Assembly: GCF_030409835.1 (NCBI RefSeq)
Contig: NZ_JAUFQO010000016.1
Span: 434,001-498,000 of the forward strand
DNA from: Lutimonas halocynthiae
GTDB lineage: Bacteria > Bacteroidota > Bacteroidia > Flavobacteriales > Flavobacteriaceae
Length of the DNA stretch: 64,000 nucleotides
Direction: 5' to 3'
Positions within the stretch are counted from its first letter, which is position 1; each line of letters opens with the position of its first letter. The notes beneath the pieces are model-generated. The model saw only the letters and a list, made by a program, of their open reading frames with translations. It was not told where the DNA came from and made no database searches. Positions 52,476 through 61,444 of the stretch are shown here, in pieces. A program made the translations under genes and the position numbers.

Positions 52476-54071
52476 ATGAAACTAATGAATCAATTTCTGA
52501 CTTATTTTTTAATTATTGCTGTTTCGTCATCGCTTTTTGCACAAGACAATCAATCGGTTAGTGAAGGCCCGTTCGATCAATTAATAATCAGAGGCGTAAC
52601 CCTTATCAATGGAAATGGGGCACCACCAATTGGGCCAGTAGACATCGTCGTAGAAAAGAATATTATCAAAGAAATAAAAGTTGTAGGATATCCAGGTGTT
52701 CCAATAAATGCTGAAAACCGTCCTAAATTAAAAACTGGAGGAAAAGAGTTAAAAGCTGATGGTATGTATTTATTACCTGGTTTCATAGATATGCATGGAC
52801 ATATTGGAGGCAAGTCACAGGGTGCTGAATCCGATTATGTATTTAAATTATGGATGGCACATGGTATTACTACGATTAGAGAACCTAGCGGAAGAGGAAT
52901 TGATTTTACTTTAGAATTAAAAAAGCAAAGTGAGAAAAATGAGATCATTGCTCCCAGAATTATTTCTTACACAGGATTTGGTCATAAAAGTGAAACATTT
53001 AACCCCCTCAATGATCAGAAAATCAATACACCTGAGTTGGCTCGAAAATGGGTAAACGCCAATGCTGATAGAGGTGCCGATGGAATTAAATTTTTTGGGG
53101 CCGAACCAGAAATTATGCAGGCGGCTTTGGAAGAAAATAAAAAATTAGGTCTTGGATCGGCTTGTCATCACGCACAGATGAGCGTTGCCAGATGGAATGT
53201 CTTACATTCTGCTCGAGCGGGATTAACATCAATGGAGCACTGGTATGGTTTGCCAGAGGCTCTTTTTGAGGATAGAACTATTCAAAATTACCCATTAGAC
53301 TATAATTACAATAATGAACAACATAGATTTGAAGAGGCTGGTAAATTATGGGAGCAGGCTGCTAAGCCCTATTCTGACCATTGGAATAAAGTAATGAATG
53401 AACTTATTGAACTAGATTTCACCTTAGATCCTACTTTTAATATTTACGAAGCGAGTAGAGATTTGCACAGAGCGCGAAGAGCTGAATGGCACGAAACCTA
53501 TACACTACCTTCACTGTGGAGATTTTACCAGCCCAGTAAAATTTCTCACGGATCCTACTGGCATTTTTGGGGAACGGAACAGGAAATTGCCTGGAAGAGA
53601 AATTACCAATTATGGATGACTTTTGTCAATGAGTATAAGAATCGTGGTGGTCGCGTTACCGCAGGTTCTGATTCTGGTTTTATTTACCAACTTTATGGTT
53701 TTGCCTACATAAGAGAACTAGAACTTCTAAGAGAAGCAGGTTTCCACCCTCTTGAGGTAATAAGGGCTGCAACCTTAAATGGCGCTGAAGCATTGAACAT
53801 GGATAAAAAAATCGGATCTGTTGCGATAGGTAAATTAGCAGATTTCGTCTTATTAGATGAGAATCCATTGCAGAATTTAAAAGTTTTATACGGAACCGGG
53901 GCCATAAAACTGACTGATGAGAATGAAATTGTTCGAGTTGGAGGTGTTAAATACACAATCAAGGATGGAATCATCTATGACGCTAAAAAACTCTTAAATG
54001 AAGTTAAGCTCATGGTTGATCAAGCCAAAACGGAAGAGAATTTTATGATCATACAACCCGGAATGGATTAA
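52476..54071 (+). CDS. Exported amidohydrolase-superfamily enzyme (imidazolonepropionase-like)
   Basis: 531 residues. Signal peptide about 1-22 (SSLFAQD). Amidohydrolase fold: GFIDMHGHIGG with zinc ligands His107 and His109, a later metal/His segment SACHHAQMSVA (about 227-237), SMEHWYG, and the Asp in TAGSDSGFIYQLYG (about 392). The C-terminal LADFVLLDENPLQ is the usual return to the small sandwich domain. Many exported relatives act on cyclic amides or dipeptides; the substrate here is unknown. Possibly co-transcribed with the HIT gene, 38 bases upstream. Confidence 0.87.
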   Translation: MKLMNQFLTYFLIIAVSSSLFAQDNQSVSEGPFDQLIIRGVTLINGNGAPPIGPVDIVVEKNIIKEIKVVGYPGVPINAENRPKLKTGGKELKADGMYLLPGFIDMHGHIGGKSQGAESDYVFKLWMAHGITTIREPSGRGIDFTLELKKQSEKNEIIAPRIISYTGFGHKSETFNPLNDQKINTPELARKWVNANADRGADGIKFFGAEPEIMQAALEENKKLGLGSACHHAQMSVARWNVLHSARAGLTSMEHWYGLPEALFEDRTIQNYPLDYNYNNEQHRFEEAGKLWEQAAKPYSDHWNKVMNELIELDFTLDPTFNIYEASRDLHRARRAEWHETYTLPSLWRFYQPSKISHGSYWHFWGTEQEIAWKRNYQLWMTFVNEYKNRGGRVTAGSDSGFIYQLYGFAYIRELELLREAGFHPLEVIRAATLNGAEALNMDKKIGSVAIGKLADFVLLDENPLQNLKVLYGTGAIKLTDENEIVRVGGVKYTIKDGIIYDAKKLLNEVKLMVDQAKTEENFMIIQPGMD

Positions 54072-54163
54072 AAATTCTTTTTTTTTATATTCTTCATAAT
54101 AATTTTTTTGCTCCTATTCTATGATATAGCAACGATTCATAGTTAATATTTTGTTAATATAGT

Positions 54164-54193
54164 ACTTTGTTTAGCATAGTACTGTAACAAAGT
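54164..54193. promoter_or_regulatory. Perfect eight-base inverted repeat upstream of the tandem peptides
   Basis: ACTTTGTT (54164-54171) and AACAAAGT (54186-54193) are exact reverse complements, 14 bases apart, about 50 bases upstream of the first peptide start. The flanking TAGTACT is also duplicated (54160-54166 and 54177-54183). Candidate operator. Confidence 0.5.
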
Positions 54194-54241
54194 TAGTATT
54201 TGTGGCGTCTATATAGTAGAAACCAATTAAAAACAAGAATT

Positions 54242-54358
54242 ATGAAAACCTTTTTAAGCACTCCGACAGAATCCGAATCAAGAAAGTACGTTACTTTTTC
54301 TAATTTTCGAAACACCAAAAGAATCAAATGGTCAGAATACAGAAATTTCGGTCATTAA
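54242..54358 (+). CDS. 38-aa basic peptide B of the W-motif micropeptide family
   Basis: ATG at 54242, TAA at 54356-54358, 38 residues. The second half reads FSNFRNTKRIKWSEYRNF before a final GH; the first half is rich in Ser, Thr and Glu. No signal peptide and no cysteine. It shares KR[IV]KWSE-x-R with peptide C, 37 bases downstream, and with peptide A at 29198. The pair ends in one strong terminator. No exact -7 box was found; near matches with wrong spacing occur at 54163-54169 and 54194-54202. Confidence 0.75.
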   Translation: MKTFLSTPTESESRKYVTFSNFRNTKRIKWSEYRNFGH

Positions 54359-54395
54359 TCAAAAAATCAAAGTCTAATACTACAAACAAATTACC

Positions 54396-54509
54396 ATGAC
54401 AACAAATATGAATATATCTACAACACAGGCCAGAGAGCATTTGTATTTTAGCAATTATAAGTATACAAAAAGAGTTAAATGGTCAGAACACAGACATTAT
54501 GGATTATAA
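54396..54509 (+). CDS. 37-aa basic peptide C of the W-motif micropeptide family
   Basis: ATG at 54396 (a second in-frame ATG at 54408), TAA at 54507-54509, 37 residues. The second half reads YFSNYKYTKRVKWSEHRHYG. Aligned without gaps to peptides A and B over the last 20 residues. Substitutions such as Ile/Val, Arg/Lys and Phe/Tyr are conservative, which suggests protein-level selection. It is co-transcribed with B and followed by the terminator at 54530. Confidence 0.75.
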   Translation: MTTNMNISTTQAREHLYFSNYKYTKRVKWSEHRHYGL

Positions 54510-54529
54510 TAAGAGCATACCACCTTAGC

Positions 54530-54568
54530 AAAACCTATTCAACAATTTGGATAGGTTTTTTTTTGTTT
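54530..54568 (+). terminator. Intrinsic terminator of the tandem micropeptide unit
   Basis: Stem AAACCTATTCAA / TTGGATAGGTTT (one G-U pair) followed by eight T residues, 21 bases after the stop of peptide C. Confidence 0.9.
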
Positions 54569-54650
54569 TTAATTCCTTCAATTTATTGTATTAACCTCAT
54601 TTTAATATTATTACCTATCTTTAAGATCAATTAACTTTAAATCTTATTTT

Positions 54651-55085
54651 ATGTCTGAATCTAGCAAAAAACCTGGTATCTCTTTTTTGATAATCGGTAT
54701 TGTGGCCTTAGTATGGAATCTTATGGGTGTAATGGCTTACTTAGATCAAGCCTACATGACTGAAGAAGAATTACTCGCAAAATCGGTAGCCGAACAAGCT
54801 TTATATGCCGATGCACCTGCCTGGGTTACCGGTGCTTTCGCTATCGCTGTTTTTGGAGGTGCTTTGGCAAGTATACTACTGCTATTGAGAAAAAAACTTG
54901 CAACTTTTGTATTTATCCTGTCATTTGCAGGTATAGTAGCGCAGATGAGTTATAATTTCTTCATGTCAGATGCAGCCGAAGTTTATGGCCCTGGAGGTAT
55001 GATCATGCCGATAATGGTTCTGGTTATAGGTGCTTTTTTAATTTGGTATTCTAAAAAGATGGAACAGCAAGGCGTAATCAGCTAA
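54651..55085 (+). CDS. Small four-helix membrane protein, function unknown
   Basis: 144 residues with four hydrophobic helices (about 9-29, 57-80, 85-105, 117-137). The first helix and following loop IVALVWNLMGVMAYLDQAYM and the AWVTGAFAIAVFGG stretch recur in small Bacteroidota membrane proteins with no assigned role. No enzyme motif. Single gene with its own terminator; near-match promoter box TAACTTTA before it. Confidence 0.75.
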   Translation: MSESSKKPGISFLIIGIVALVWNLMGVMAYLDQAYMTEEELLAKSVAEQALYADAPAWVTGAFAIAVFGGALASILLLLRKKLATFVFILSFAGIVAQMSYNFFMSDAAEVYGPGGMIMPIMVLVIGAFLIWYSKKMEQQGVIS

Positions 55086-55108
55086 ATTGACAACAGTCAA
55101 AATCCTAT

Positions 55109-55143
55109 AAAACTTATCCAATCTATTGGATAAGTTTTTTTTT
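55109..55143 (+). terminator. Intrinsic terminator
   Basis: Perfect 14-base stem AAAACTTATCCAAT / ATTGGATAAGTTTT with a two-base loop, then nine T residues in total. Confidence 0.9.
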
Positions 55144-55210
55144 ATTCTCTCAATTTAAACTAAAAATTATCTTTCATTTTTATATTTTGCACAGCGAATA
55201 AATATTGCCA

Positions 55211-57514
55211 ATGAAAGTTTGTATAGCAGAGAAACCTAGTGTTGCCAGAGAGATTGCCAAAATCTTAAAAGCCAATACCAAAAGAGACGGTTATTTCGAA
55301 GGAAATGGCTATGCCGTAACCTATACATTTGGGCATTTATGCACACTTTTCGAACCTAATGATTATAAGCCCTACTGGAAAAAATGGGATTTGAATAACC
55401 TCCCAATGTTGCCTGATAAATTTAATATTAAAGTGAATTCAGATAGTGGAATTCAAAAGCAATTTCAGATTATAAAAGGTTTATTTGAAAAAGCTGAAGT
55501 TGTAATCAATTGTGGTGATGCAGGTCAAGAGGGAGAGTTAATACAGCGTTGGGTAATGATGGAGTCCGGATTTACCGGAAAGTCTCAGAGACTTTGGATT
55601 TCATCACTTACTGAGGAGGCCATAAGAGAAGGGTTTAAGAATTTAAAACCTGCAAGCGACTATGATTCCTTATTTTATGCAGGGTTTTCAAGGGCAATTG
55701 GTGATTGGCTTCTTGGAATGAATGCAACAAGACTATACACCCTGAAATACGGAAAAAACAGACAGGTCTTATCTGTTGGCAGGGTGCAAACCCCTACCCT
55801 TGCGATGGTGGTTGATCGTTATCAAACTATTTTGAACTTTAAACCTGAGCCCTATTGGGAGTTACAAACTACTTATAGAGATACTCTTTTTAGATATGAA
55901 GAAGGGCGATTTCTAAATAAAGAGGAGGGCGTTTCAATTGCGGATAAAGTAAAAGAAGAAGATTTTGAAATTACGGCTATACAAAAGAAGAAAGGAAAAG
56001 AATACGCCCCAAAATTATTTGACCTTACAGGGCTTCAAGTCTATTGCAATACAAAATTTGGTTTAACTGCAGAACAAACACTTCAAATTGCTCAAAAACT
56101 TTATGAGCAAAAACTAATTACTTATCCGAGAGTTGATACTACCTTTTTACCTAATGATGTCTATCCCAAAATTCCTGGAATCTTAAGTAAATTAGCACAT
56201 TACAAGAGTCTGACAGAAATACTGTTGACCAAAAAGATTAAAAAATCATCGAAAATCTTTAATGACAAAAAAGTAACTGATCACCATGCCATCATACCCA
56301 CTGGAATGGAAGCATATCTTTCAGGTGACCAACAGAAAGTGTATGACATTATTTCGAGAAGATTCATTGCTTCGTTTTATCCAGATTGTGATGTTGCTCA
56401 CACCCATGTACAGGGAGAAGTAGCTGAGATTCAATTTAAAACGAGTGGTAAACAAATTATTAATGCGGGATGGAAACTGGTATTCCAAGAAAACAATCAG
56501 GAAGCAGAAACTGAAAAATCATTATTACCTACTTTTGTAAAAGGAGAAAAAGGAAGGCATGAACCTTCTTTTCTTGAAAAAGAAACCAAACCTCCAAATC
56601 AATTTTCAGAAGCCAGCTTACTGAGGTCGATGGAGACTGCAGGAAAAGATATAGACGATGACACATTACGTGATGTGATGAAGGAAAATGGTATTGGCAG
56701 GCCTTCAACACGAGCCAGTATCATTGAAACGCTCTTTAGGAGAAATTATATCGTTAGAAATAAAAAGCAAATTTTGCCTACTTCAACCGGAATTGATCTG
56801 ATCAATACCATTCAGAATCAATTACTTAAATCTGCTGAACTAACAGGTAATTGGGAGCGTAAATTAAAGGAAATTGAAAAAGGGGAATTCAAGGCTGGCT
56901 CCTTTATCAAGCAAATGAAAAATATGGTAGATCAATTGGTTTATGAAGTGAGATCAGACAATAGACCGAGAAGTATATCATCAGCTGACAAACCGATTGA
57001 GACAAAAGTAAAAAAAGTGAAAGTATCTGCCTCTTTTGTCGCAGGGCACACCTGTCCTAAATGTAAGCAAGGAACATTAAAGAAAGGGACAAAAGCTTTT
57101 GGATGCAGTCAATTTAAAGAAGGGTGTGACTTTTTATTACCCTTCACATTTATGGAAAAGAAAATTTCTGAAAAGCAATATATCCGCTTGGTAAATAAAG
57201 GTGAAACTGTTCTTTTAAAAGGCTTCAATCAGAATGGACATAAAGTAAATGGAAAATTAAAGTTAACAGACGATTCACATATAACCTTTATCGAAAAAGA
57301 AGAAAAACAACAAGTACAAAAAGAACTCTTATGTCCTAAATGTCAAAAAGGAAAAGTTCTTAAAGGCAGTAAAGCCTATGGCTGCAGTGATTTTAAAAAT
57401 GGTTGTGATTTTATTTTCTCTTTTGATAAACTCAGAAACCTTGCAGCAGATAAAAAGCTTACAAAAGAGCTCGTGTACAACATCATTTCAGATAAAGCCA
57501 ACTGGACCAGCTAG
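55211..57514 (+). CDS. topB: DNA topoisomerase III (type IA)
   Basis: 767 residues from the ATG at 55211; a TTG two codons upstream is not needed. TOPRIM domain at about 1-140 (MKVCIAEKPSVAREIAK; NCGDAGQEGELIQRW with the Glu/Asp metal ligands). The catalytic tyrosine is in LITYPRVDTTFLP (about 303). IGRPSTRASIIETLFRR is the conserved domain IV motif. Two C-terminal four-cysteine zinc modules start at about 615 and 720, each CPKC-x(14)-GCS-x(6)-CDF. Relaxes and decatenates DNA. The stop shares the four bases CTAG with the stop of the convergent DUF2461 gene. Confidence 0.93.
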   Translation: MKVCIAEKPSVAREIAKILKANTKRDGYFEGNGYAVTYTFGHLCTLFEPNDYKPYWKKWDLNNLPMLPDKFNIKVNSDSGIQKQFQIIKGLFEKAEVVINCGDAGQEGELIQRWVMMESGFTGKSQRLWISSLTEEAIREGFKNLKPASDYDSLFYAGFSRAIGDWLLGMNATRLYTLKYGKNRQVLSVGRVQTPTLAMVVDRYQTILNFKPEPYWELQTTYRDTLFRYEEGRFLNKEEGVSIADKVKEEDFEITAIQKKKGKEYAPKLFDLTGLQVYCNTKFGLTAEQTLQIAQKLYEQKLITYPRVDTTFLPNDVYPKIPGILSKLAHYKSLTEILLTKKIKKSSKIFNDKKVTDHHAIIPTGMEAYLSGDQQKVYDIISRRFIASFYPDCDVAHTHVQGEVAEIQFKTSGKQIINAGWKLVFQENNQEAETEKSLLPTFVKGEKGRHEPSFLEKETKPPNQFSEASLLRSMETAGKDIDDDTLRDVMKENGIGRPSTRASIIETLFRRNYIVRNKKQILPTSTGIDLINTIQNQLLKSAELTGNWERKLKEIEKGEFKAGSFIKQMKNMVDQLVYEVRSDNRPRSISSADKPIETKVKKVKVSASFVAGHTCPKCKQGTLKKGTKAFGCSQFKEGCDFLLPFTFMEKKISEKQYIRLVNKGETVLLKGFNQNGHKVNGKLKLTDDSHITFIEKEEKQQVQKELLCPKCQKGKVLKGSKAYGCSDFKNGCDFIFSFDKLRNLAADKKLTKELVYNIISDKANWTS

Positions 57515-58176
57515 TCAATCAATGATGCTCCATTTAGATCAGTTGTTAATACATCACTCATATAATCAAAGAATGGTCGAAGCGCTTCAAATGAATCTTT
57601 AACTTCTGTGGAAAAATCACCAGCCAATACCTCCTTATCCGTAAATTTCCTCACAGCTACAAATCCTTTCTTGCGTATTAGGTCTATTGCAGGGTCATCT
57701 TTCTGAAACCCCTTAGGAGCTGTTTTTAATTCTTCTCCAACTAATTCACCTCCAAAATACTGAGTAAATTTATCTTCTTTTAATATTTGCCTTATTTCAT
57801 CATCACCAAACTCAAATTCCTTTCTAATCCTGAATAGATCATCTTTCTCGGGAGCCCAAAAACCACCAGCCAAGAAAGATTCTCCTGGTCGTATTCTCAA
57901 ATAGTAGCCACCTCTTAACCTACTGCCACTTCGACTAAAAGAACCTGCAAAATGAGGGTTATACGGTGTTTTGTCTTTAGAAAATCGAACGTCACGATAA
58001 ATTCTGAATAATTTAAATTTTTCAATTTCATCGTTTGCTTCTAAGTTTTGCCTAACGAGTTCGTAAAATGACTTTGCCTCATTCTGAACACTTACAAACG
58101 CTTCCTTATGTTCGCCAAACCACTCTCTGTTGTTGTTCTTTTTGAGCTCCTTTAAAAAATTTAAAATTTCTTTCAT
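57511..58176 (-). CDS. DUF2461 (TIGR02453) family protein
   Basis: 221 residues. Family landmarks: FLKELKKNNNREWFGEHKEAF at the N-terminus, LFRIYRDVRFSKDKTPYNPHFAGSF (about 57-81), and LRGGYYLRIRPGESFLAGGFWAPE. Widespread, function unknown, cytoplasmic. TAG stop overlaps the topB TAG in a palindromic CTAG. Confidence 0.9.
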   Translation of the reverse strand: MKEILNFLKELKKNNNREWFGEHKEAFVSVQNEAKSFYELVRQNLEANDEIEKFKLFRIYRDVRFSKDKTPYNPHFAGSFSRSGSRLRGGYYLRIRPGESFLAGGFWAPEKDDLFRIRKEFEFGDDEIRQILKEDKFTQYFGGELVGEELKTAPKGFQKDDPAIDLIRKKGFVAVRKFTDKEVLAGDFSTEVKDSFEALRPFFDYMSDVLTTDLNGASLID

Positions 58177-58230
58177 AATTTACATTATTGTCATGTTTCA
58201 AATTAACCTAATTGATTTGGTCTTCTAAAT

Positions 58231-61200
58231 TCAATTTTTACGGGCTTTTTGCCAATTCTGTTTAAAAATTGATAACAAGCTAATTATTAATAAAACAAAA
58301 ACACTAATGTAAACAAAATTAGGAATTGGAACAGGATCACCTGTTGCATAAGAATGAAGTCCTGTTAAATAGTAATTAACACCAAATGATGTCATGGCAA
58401 TAGAAAGAAAAGCAAATGTACTGGCCACACTTATCACAAGATCATTATTCAACTTAGGGATCAATCTCATATGCAAGACTATGGCGTAAACGATAATACT
58501 GATCAAAGCCCAGGTTTCTTTTGGGTCCCAGGCCCAATATCTGCCCCAAGACTCATTCGCCCATACACCTCCTAAAAACGTTCCAATACTCAATATGAAC
58601 AAGCCAAGCGTCATAGACATCTCATTAATATAGGACAATTCCTTTATTTTAAGATTCAAAACTTTAGCGTTAGAAGAATTTCTAAAAATAATCAGCAACT
58701 GTGCCATGATACCCAATAAGGCTGATAAGGCCAGCGGTGCATAACTACTGATGATTGTTGCAACATGAATTTTCAGCCAATAAGACTTTAAAACCGGCAT
58801 CAGATTGGTGATTTCAGGACTTAACCAATCCAAATAACTTACAAATAATAAGGTTCCGGTAAATATACTCGCCAATGGCAAGGAAAAATCTGATTTTCTA
58901 AAAAATGCCAATCCAAAAAACATGAGTGACCAGGCAACAAAAACAATCATTTCATAGCCATTACTCCAAGGTGGATGGCCCGCAATATACCATCTCAAAA
59001 TTAAATTAAATGAATGGATTAAAAAGACAATAAGGCTGATAACCACCAGCAGATTCATCAGAAAACGCAGTATAGGTCTGTCAATGAAGATTCTTATAAT
59101 TGCAAGAACAAGCAGCAGCATACCGATTGTAAAATAGGCTTGAAATAACCAAAAATTCAAATTCAGTTGGTTATACCATAATTCTGCCGAGATCCTTTCT
59201 TCTGATGGTATGATATCCGCAGCCAAAACATCTTGGTATTTCTTTATATACGCAATACTATCTTCTGCTTCAGACCAATCTCCTGTGGTCTTGGCTTCTT
59301 GTATATTGACAAAATATAAAGGAATAATTCCTTTGGCAAATCGAGCATCAGCTTCATTAAAATCTTCAAAACTATAATTTGGATTATACCATGTTTTTAA
59401 GGGGTCATCCTTTTTAGGAAATATTTTTAGATAATTGCCTGAAAGGACGTTAAACAATAAATTAAAACGTTCATCAACTTTCAGAATTTCTTTATCAAAT
59501 TCACTCCTTTCTCCTGGTTTTTTTTCATTTGCTTTTAAAACAAAATCCTCAAGAATATAATCCTTATCCAAATCTAAAAGACCATTAAAAGGAACCAAAC
59601 CATCATTATTCGTAAGGATTGATGCAAATACTTCACCTCCTTTTTTCTTGTCAATTTTGATCAACGGAATAGAATACCATTTTCCAGGATCGAGATGAAT
59701 GGCCAAAAACACCTGATTCGCATCAAGCTTTACGTTATTACCCTTATAATAATTTTTTCTTGAAACCTTTCTTAAAAATTCAGAAGCCAATGTGTTTAAC
59801 GGTTTAATCCTTCCATCAAGATCTTGTACCATTAATTTGCCAAAAAGCGCAGCATGCATTTTATCAACTCTTTGAGATATCAACACACTATCAATTGGCT
59901 GCTCTGATTCTATGCTTTGCGCCTGCGAGCTCAATGAAAAAAGAAATCCTATAACCAGGAGGCTTAGTGTCTTTGATTTTAAATTGTCTAATCTTTTTCT
60001 GACCAAATTAAATCTTGAGCCTTTTACAAACAAGGTTAAAAACATACCGAGACCCATCAAAATATATCCAATATAAGTTATAACAGTTCCGGGCAAATCT
60101 TTATTAATGGCCAATACGGTACCTTTCTCATCACTATCGTAGGATGCCTGAAAAAAACGATGCCCTTTATAATCCAACACATGGTTCATATAAATACGGA
60201 AGTCCTCCTTTACAGCACCATCAATAATAGTTACTTCACTAGCATAAGAAGACGGACTTGTTGAACCAGGATATTTTTCCATTTGAAAGTCTCTTAATTT
60301 TAGGCTAAAGTCTGTTTTCACAGCAAGAGCTCCATAACCAAGTTTTATTTCCTTGTCATGAACATAAAAGCTTTTGAATTTAGGTAAGTGTCCGTGTTTA
60401 TATACCACTGCAAGCTCTTGTTGTTCTCCCTTCGACTCAATATCAAACACCAGTAAATCATCTATATTATCGTCATTATCCTTTGGTTTTTTAGATGCAG
60501 ATTTCCAGACCAGCTTGCCATTCTTCTCATGCTTCACCGCAACAAACGAAAAATCATGAAAGCGATACAATGTGTTCATTCTTAAATTATAAGAAACATT
60601 GGCATCTAGCATTCCGGCGGCTTCAGTTGCCATGGTAAAAAAATCTATGTCTTCAGTGGATCGAATCTTTAGGCTATCATTCTTCTTAAAAATTTCTACA
60701 CCACTAGCAACTTTTGATTGAAATGCAATCTCATGCTGATGCGTTCCAATTAATTTACTGCTTTCCTCTTGAATGTAAATAGTTTCTCTTCCGTTACCGG
60801 CAGCTAAAACCAATTCTATAAACTCATCTCCTTTTTCATTAGTTGCTTTAATGAGTTGCTCCCTGGCATCAGGAATAAATTCTTTAAATGATACAAAGAC
60901 AGCTTCTCCGTCAATGCTACTTTCAATTTTAATATTGTTGTCTTTAATTGGAGAGAAGTAAATTTCTTTTTGCAAAATTGGATTGGCTTCCTGACCCACT
61001 AAATGCAATTGCAAATAGTTTTTATCAGAAATCATGATATTTGATGAAGCCCCTTCTCTGATTCTCATGATTCCCTCAAAACCCGTATAACGGCTAATTC
61101 CTGCTCCAACAAGAATTACTATAAAAGCAATATGAAAAAGCAATACTGGCCATTTCTGTCTGCGAAATAGTTTATACCTAAACATATTTGCGATAAAATT

Positions 61201-61377
61201 CATTCCTAACAAGACCATAACCAACTCAAACCACCAGGCATTGTAAATTACCGTTCGCGCCGTTTGTGTTCCAAAATCATTTTCCACAAAAGTCGCAGTA
61301 GCCATTGAAGCCGCAAAGACAAACAATAGTGTCAATGCCATTTTTGGTGAAAAAAGTATCGAAAGAATTGATTTCAT
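58231..61377 (-). CDS. ccsBA: Fused ResB-CcsA cytochrome c synthase (System II CcsBA)
   Basis: 1048 residues. The N-terminal ResB-like part (about 1-460) has three early membrane helices and a large periplasmic domain with HVLDYKGHRFFQASYDSDEKG. At about 462-480 lies a helix that looks like an internal signal peptide (FLFSLSSQAQS), the fusion seam. A second periplasmic domain (about 480-735) leads to the CcsA part (about 740-1048), with PPWSNGYEMIVF and the haem-handling WGRYWAWDPKETWALI. It transports haem and attaches it to apocytochromes c outside the membrane. It follows nrfA behind an internal hairpin terminator, and would mature NrfA and NrfH. Confidence 0.93.
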   Translation of the reverse strand: MKSILSILFSPKMALTLLFVFAASMATATFVENDFGTQTARTVIYNAWWFELVMVLLGMNFIANMFRYKLFRRQKWPVLLFHIAFIVILVGAGISRYTGFEGIMRIREGASSNIMISDKNYLQLHLVGQEANPILQKEIYFSPIKDNNIKIESSIDGEAVFVSFKEFIPDAREQLIKATNEKGDEFIELVLAAGNGRETIYIQEESSKLIGTHQHEIAFQSKVASGVEIFKKNDSLKIRSTEDIDFFTMATEAAGMLDANVSYNLRMNTLYRFHDFSFVAVKHEKNGKLVWKSASKKPKDNDDNIDDLLVFDIESKGEQQELAVVYKHGHLPKFKSFYVHDKEIKLGYGALAVKTDFSLKLRDFQMEKYPGSTSPSSYASEVTIIDGAVKEDFRIYMNHVLDYKGHRFFQASYDSDEKGTVLAINKDLPGTVITYIGYILMGLGMFLTLFVKGSRFNLVRKRLDNLKSKTLSLLVIGFLFSLSSQAQSIESEQPIDSVLISQRVDKMHAALFGKLMVQDLDGRIKPLNTLASEFLRKVSRKNYYKGNNVKLDANQVFLAIHLDPGKWYSIPLIKIDKKKGGEVFASILTNNDGLVPFNGLLDLDKDYILEDFVLKANEKKPGERSEFDKEILKVDERFNLLFNVLSGNYLKIFPKKDDPLKTWYNPNYSFEDFNEADARFAKGIIPLYFVNIQEAKTTGDWSEAEDSIAYIKKYQDVLAADIIPSEERISAELWYNQLNLNFWLFQAYFTIGMLLLVLAIIRIFIDRPILRFLMNLLVVISLIVFLIHSFNLILRWYIAGHPPWSNGYEMIVFVAWSLMFFGLAFFRKSDFSLPLASIFTGTLLFVSYLDWLSPEITNLMPVLKSYWLKIHVATIISSYAPLALSALLGIMAQLLIIFRNSSNAKVLNLKIKELSYINEMSMTLGLFILSIGTFLGGVWANESWGRYWAWDPKETWALISIIVYAIVLHMRLIPKLNNDLVISVASTFAFLSIAMTSFGVNYYLTGLHSYATGDPVPIPNFVYISVFVLLIISLLSIFKQNWQKARKN

Positions 61378-61393
61378 GAATTATAGATATTAA

Positions 61394-61423
61394 AAACCTC
61401 ATAGATAAATACCTATGAGGTTT
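61394..61423 (-). terminator. Hairpin between nrfA and ccsBA, likely partial terminator
   Basis: Perfect 11-base arms AAACCTCATAG / CTATGAGGTTT with an eight-base loop, followed on the minus strand by TTTTTAATA. It lies 22 bases after nrfA and 17 bases before the ccsBA start, so it could reduce ccsBA expression relative to nrfHA. Confidence 0.7.
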
Positions 61424-61444
61424 GATAGTAAGGGTTTGTGAACC

